Of a stretch of 64,000 bases of DNA, positions 60,825 through 64,000 are shown piece by piece (the stretch's first letter is position 1; each line of letters opens with the position of its first letter). Source of the DNA: Bacteroidales bacterium (GTDB lineage Bacteria > Bacteroidota > Bacteroidia > Bacteroidales > UBA10428); contig JAFGEO010000045.1 in NCBI GenBank assembly GCA_016931575.1, positions 62,001-126,000 on the forward strand. The letters run 5' to 3'. Below the pieces are notes generated by a model, which saw nothing but the letters and a program-made list of their open reading frames with translations, was not told the origin of the DNA and ran no database searches. A program made the position numbers and the translations under genes.

Positions 60825-62162
60825 ATGGACTTGGAAAAAATTATGCAGCAGCTTGAACTTCGCAATCCTGGGGAAAATGAATACCTGCAGGCAGTTCACG
60901 AAGTTCTGGAATCTATCGTTGATGTTTACAACGAAAACCCACATTTTGAATCATATGGCATTATCGAACGCTTAATTGAACCCGACAGGGTGGTTAGTTT
61001 TAAGGTTCCATGGGTGGATGACGAGGGACAGATCCATGTAAACCGGGGATACAGGGTTCAGTTTAACAATGCTATCGGACCCTATAAGGGGGGACTCCGT
61101 TTCCACCCGAGTGTTAACCTGAGCATCCTTAAATTTTTAGGGTTCGAACAGATCTTTAAGAATGCCCTGACCACGCTTCCCATGGGGGGCGGTAAAGGGG
61201 GATCCGACTTCCAGCCAAAAGGTAAATCAACCATGGAGATCATGAGGTTTTGCCAATCCTATATGCTTGAACTTTGGCGGCTGATCGGATCTGAAACCGA
61301 CGTACCCGCGGGTGATATCGGTGTAGGCGCAAGAGAGATCGGCTACCTCTTCGGCATGTATAAGAAACTTACCAATGAATATCGCGGGATCCTTACCGGT
61401 AAGGGCCTAAACTGGGGTGGAAGCCTGATACGGCCCGAGGCTACCGGTTTCGGAGCAGTCTACATGGTTAAGGAGATGCTGGCAACCAGAAACGAAAAAC
61501 CGGATGGAAAAATCGTTACCGTATCAGGATTTGGCAATGTCGCCTGGGGAGCAGTAACAAAACTTAACCAGCTTGGAGCCAAAGTAGTCACTATCTCAGG
61601 CCCTGACGGATATATCTATGATGAAAGCGGCATTAAAGGCGAAAAAATCGACTACCTCCTTGAACTCAGAGCAAGTAACGAGGATATCGTCCAGCCTTAT
61701 GCCGATGAATTTCCGGAAGCTCAATTCATTGCCGGAAAGCATCCCTGGGAGGTGCCCTGTGATATCGCTATGCCCTGCGCAACGCAAAATGAACTGAACG
61801 CCGAAGATGCCCATAAGCTGACCGGGAACGGCTGTATTTGTGTCTGTGAAGGAGCTAACATGCCCTGCACCCCCGAAGCCATTGAAATCCTTCAGGGAAA
61901 CCAACTGTTGTATTGCCCCGGAAAGGCCGCCAACGCAGGAGGCGTTGCCACCTCAGGACTTGAAATGACCCAGAATGCCATGAAACTACGCTGGCCCAGG
62001 GAGGAAGTAGACCTTAGGCTTCACCAGATCATGGAGTCTATTCATGCATCCTGTGTTCAGTATGGGACCCGGCCGGATGGCTATGTAGACTATGTCAAAG
62101 GGGCCAATATTGCCGGTTTCCTGAAGGTAGCAAATGCGATGGTTGACCAGGGAGTGATATGA
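60825..62162 (+). CDS. gdhA: NADP-type glutamate dehydrogenase
   Basis: GdhA (445 residues) makes glutamate from 2-oxoglutarate and ammonium. YKGGLRFHPSVNLSILKFLGFEQIFKNAL and PMGGGKGGSDFQPKGKS (catalytic Lys) mark the GDH core. The later VSGFGNVAWGAVTKL is the dinucleotide-binding motif, and ANAGGVATSGLEMTQN is also conserved. Length is normal for the hexameric bacterial enzyme. The coenzyme (NADP) is inferred from the family and cannot be proved by eye. Confidence 0.96.
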   Translation: MDLEKIMQQLELRNPGENEYLQAVHEVLESIVDVYNENPHFESYGIIERLIEPDRVVSFKVPWVDDEGQIHVNRGYRVQFNNAIGPYKGGLRFHPSVNLSILKFLGFEQIFKNALTTLPMGGGKGGSDFQPKGKSTMEIMRFCQSYMLELWRLIGSETDVPAGDIGVGAREIGYLFGMYKKLTNEYRGILTGKGLNWGGSLIRPEATGFGAVYMVKEMLATRNEKPDGKIVTVSGFGNVAWGAVTKLNQLGAKVVTISGPDGYIYDESGIKGEKIDYLLELRASNEDIVQPYADEFPEAQFIAGKHPWEVPCDIAMPCATQNELNAEDAHKLTGNGCICVCEGANMPCTPEAIEILQGNQLLYCPGKAANAGGVATSGLEMTQNAMKLRWPREEVDLRLHQIMESIHASCVQYGTRPDGYVDYVKGANIAGFLKVANAMVDQGVI

Positions 62163-62219
62163 CAGAGTGAGAGTGAGTGACGGCCGGGAGTGATGTGGAA
62201 CCAGCTTGTTTGGAGTTTG

Positions 62220-63011
62220 TCAGTATTCATCCTTATAGGCAATGAAAATTTTTTGTGTTTCTATAGCTTCCTTAATACTAGCTGGTAAAAGGCTGAAAGT
62301 AATTGCATCACTACCATAGTCATAATCTTTGGAATTTAGATCTACACCTTCATATAACACTGATTCCCGTCCCCGGTATTGAGGTTTTACCCCAACGATC
62401 TCAGTATCTTTGAATTGAAAAATGAAGTGCTGTTCAGTCCAAAGACTATCAAACGAACATATTTTTATCACTTTATTAAATGAATAACAATCAAATAGTG
62501 TGACTTCATAATAATCAATCATTTTCTTTTTGCTTAACAACCATGCCGTGGTTTCATCAACCCATTGCAGATTAGGAGTGACATCGACTTCCAACACCGA
62601 GTCAATTTCAATGGATATGTAATCACGTTTAGCAATCTTTCTTCCAACTGCATAGGGAATTTTATTGCAATAATTAACCGAATCAGCAACCAGTATTGAA
62701 TCTTCTGATGCAGAAGTATTGTTTGAAATGAATCCATCAAAATAAAGAAGACTATCCTTTTTATCAGAATAGTAGTTTACAGGACTGGGGGAATCATCGG
62801 CCCCGCTGGAATAATGTAGGTAGTAAGTATGTCTTTCTCCCTGGACATCAATGGCGATAAGCCTTACGATATATTCCCTGCTCACAATGTCTGCTTTTAG
62901 TGCAGTAGGGATGAGTAATAAACTAGCTGAGGCGATAATACAAAATCGTTTAATTCCCCTTTGAAGGATTGAACCAGTATAAAAAATTGGGTTGAAGTGT
63001 TTTTCTTTCAT
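62220..63011 (-). CDS. Exported protein of unknown function
   Basis: This 263-residue protein has a long N-terminal basic stretch and a hydrophobic signal (about 21-37, CIIASASLLLIPTALKA). The mature part is rich in Ser, Asp and Tyr with alternating strands (VRLIAIDVQGERHTYYLHYSSG, YVISIEIDSVLEVDVTPNLQW-like). It has no recognised motif and no membrane segment after the signal. It is followed by nothing on the same strand before gdhA (57-bp convergent gap) and is preceded by another exported protein gene (52 bp). Confidence 0.6.
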   Translation of the reverse strand: MKEKHFNPIFYTGSILQRGIKRFCIIASASLLLIPTALKADIVSREYIVRLIAIDVQGERHTYYLHYSSGADDSPSPVNYYSDKKDSLLYFDGFISNNTSASEDSILVADSVNYCNKIPYAVGRKIAKRDYISIEIDSVLEVDVTPNLQWVDETTAWLLSKKKMIDYYEVTLFDCYSFNKVIKICSFDSLWTEQHFIFQFKDTEIVGVKPQYRGRESVLYEGVDLNSKDYDYGSDAITFSLLPASIKEAIETQKIFIAYKDEY

Positions 63012-63063
63012 TTTATGCTTCTTTCTGTTTTATGCATGCTGACGCTGTTAAAATATAAGCAGA

Positions 63064-63756
63064 TTAATCCCCTTCATTCTCTTTTTTGGGCAACGTAATT
63101 TTGCCTGATGACACTAAAAGCTGATAGATCCTTTCATCAAACCTTGGATCGATACCAAACTGATAATCTGCCACCTCTATTCCAAAACGGGTAGTCATGC
63201 GGGGAACCTTACGCTGAACCCACAGGTTGACCATGACCAGGTCGCACCCGTTCGAAGTCCACAGCGGCATGAACCAGAGTATGTAAACCGGCATCCCGTC
63301 AAGCTTCAGCACAGCGGGGATGCCAAAGCTCATGAGCGTGCTGTCACTGATCTCGGGCATACCATAATCGGGAACCAGTCCGGATTCAATCCTTTTATAG
63401 GCATCCGGATCCAGGTAATAGACCTGTTGTTGCCAATCAACCGAATCAATGTCCGACAGGGTAATCAGGGCTTCATCCCGAACCTGTTCTGAAAAGATAT
63501 CAAAGCAGCAGTCGCAGCCAGCCAGCGTATCCTCCCGGATGCAGTGCCGCATAAACTCTTCATTATCCGGATATTCACGGTCTTCCGGAGCTGTATTCCC
63601 CCACCGCTTTTCACATATCAGCCTGTTCAGACTTTGAGGCAACACTCCGTCGACAATGTGAATTGACAAGGCATTTTCCTTCTTTGTTTGTGAGTAGGAA
63701 GGAAAAACAAAAAGGATAGAATGCGATAGTATTGCCAACAAAACCTGGAACCTCAT
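63064..63756 (-). CDS. Exported Cys-containing protein of unknown function
   Basis: This 230-residue protein has a signal peptide (about 1-22, ending SYSQ). A cluster of cysteines occurs in HCIREDTLAGCDCCFDIF (about residues 71-88), with a later WTSNGCDLVMVNLW. The pattern suggests disulphides or metal binding. It has an acidic, mixed fold with no family recognised. It lies 52 bp upstream of the other orphan exported gene; the two probably form one transcription unit. Confidence 0.6.
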   Translation of the reverse strand: MRFQVLLAILSHSILFVFPSYSQTKKENALSIHIVDGVLPQSLNRLICEKRWGNTAPEDREYPDNEEFMRHCIREDTLAGCDCCFDIFSEQVRDEALITLSDIDSVDWQQQVYYLDPDAYKRIESGLVPDYGMPEISDSTLMSFGIPAVLKLDGMPVYILWFMPLWTSNGCDLVMVNLWVQRKVPRMTTRFGIEVADYQFGIDPRFDERIYQLLVSSGKITLPKKENEGD

Positions 63757-63870
63757 CTAAGCAAATTTGATACTGGATGTAAAATTCTATATGCAAAGAT
63801 TTTACAATTCTGTGAAAGCTCACTGCTTAAACCTGAAAAAAAATAAACAGCCCTTTCTGTCTGAGGGGTT

Positions 63871-63913
63871 AAAAAAAAGCCGGCAGACAAAATATTTGTT
63901 CTTGTCTGCCGGC
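63871..63913 (-). terminator. Rho-independent terminator for the gene entering from the right edge
   Basis: GCCGGCAGACAA (63879-63890) pairs with TTGTCTGCCGGC (63902-63913) in a perfect 12-bp stem. On the minus strand an eight-base T-run follows (A-run at 63871-63878). Confidence 0.9.
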
Positions 63914-63947
63914 GATTTATATGGAAAATTATCACAAAACCTGAAGT

Positions 63948-64000
63948 TTATCTGCCAAATCCTCCGCTCTTAGTATCACTTTCCACTTCACTCTTGCGGT
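63948..64000 (-). CDS. C-terminal end of an unidentified protein
   Basis: An open minus-strand frame enters from the right edge and ends at a TAA at 63948, 35 bp before the terminator. Only 16 whole codons are visible, ending SGGFGR. The Gly-rich, charged tail resembles the ends of RNA-binding or RNA-helicase proteins, but nothing more can be said. Confidence 0.35.
   Translation of the reverse strand, partial: RKSEVESDTKSGGFGR

Noticed and set aside
1-64000. Prophage, transposon, CRISPR or defence island
   Set aside because: No integrase, transposase, terminal repeats, phage structural genes, Cas proteins or restriction enzymes were seen in any frame.

Overview
The window looks like chromosomal DNA of a Bacteroidota bacterium, most likely a free-living or environmental member of the Bacteroidales/Marinilabiliales side of the phylum. 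The evidence is: repeated TTTG-N19-21-TAnnTTTG promoters typical of the phylum's primary sigma factor; a TonB-dependent receptor followed by a DUF4249 lipoprotein; DUF6089, DUF4924, GIN/DUF2807 and DUF4105 proteins; a C-terminal type IX secretion (T9SS) sorting domain; and the gene order CBS-nadK-OMP-uppS-bamA-skp-skp-murI. GC is moderate by eye. I see no insertion sequence, prophage, CRISPR array, tRNA or rRNA, so this is mostly core genome with lineage-specific surface genes. The species cannot be named from the sequence alone.

Layout. 1-2181 (minus): a penicillin-acylase-type hydrolase cut by the window edge, and an M1 metallopeptidase. 2423-9102 (plus): BamA-type barrel, MFS transporter, WbuC-like cupin, hisS, exported Fe/Mn superoxide dismutase, and a DUF4105/Lnb-type lipoprotein N-acyltransferase candidate. 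9121-17669 (minus): envelope-biogenesis block with a CBS protein, nadK, two small outer-membrane proteins, uppS, bamA, two skp-like chaperones, a strong terminator, then murI. 17712-26486 (mainly plus): pdxJ, an alpha/beta hydrolase, a minus-strand DEDDy exonuclease, manA, engB, prs, rplY, pth and an OmpR-type two-component system. 26490-30064: a PAS hybrid kinase and an orphan periplasmic protein. 30071-38225 (minus): an ECF sigma factor, a presumed anti-sigma factor, two beta-solenoid surface proteins, two small outer-membrane proteins, then a TonB receptor, a DUF4249 lipoprotein and a gamma-carbonic-anhydrase-like protein. 38586-42421: lnt and, divergently, an M3 peptidase. 42572-46840: a STAS-like gene pair, corA, DUF432, mscS and hsp20. 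46947-54758 (minus): a lipoprotein, a PorE-like TPR/propeller protein ending in two SPOR-like repeats, then VOC, SDR, acyltransferase and BASS transporter genes. 54848-55965: two flavoproteins. 56190-60559 (minus): a 1062-residue T9SS-tagged chimera, a DUF4924 protein and an S4 protein. 60825-62162: gdhA. 62220 to the end: two orphan secreted proteins and the tail of another gene.

How the genes fit together. The dominant theme is the cell envelope: outer-membrane protein assembly (BamA, Skp x2), the undecaprenyl carrier (UppS), the D-glutamate supply (MurI), lipoprotein maturation (two unrelated candidate N-acyltransferases), ion and osmotic homeostasis (CorA, DUF432, MscS) and surface proteins. 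The points most worth following are the co-occurrence of Lnb-like and Lnt genes, the sigma/anti-sigma/beta-solenoid/OMP operon, the PorE-like protein carrying SPOR repeats instead of an OmpA domain, the DUF362-propeller-FN3-T9SS chimera with N-terminal membrane helices, and the repeat-bearing, sigma-54-like hsp20 promoter. All functional statements rest on reading motifs by eye; no searches were run.
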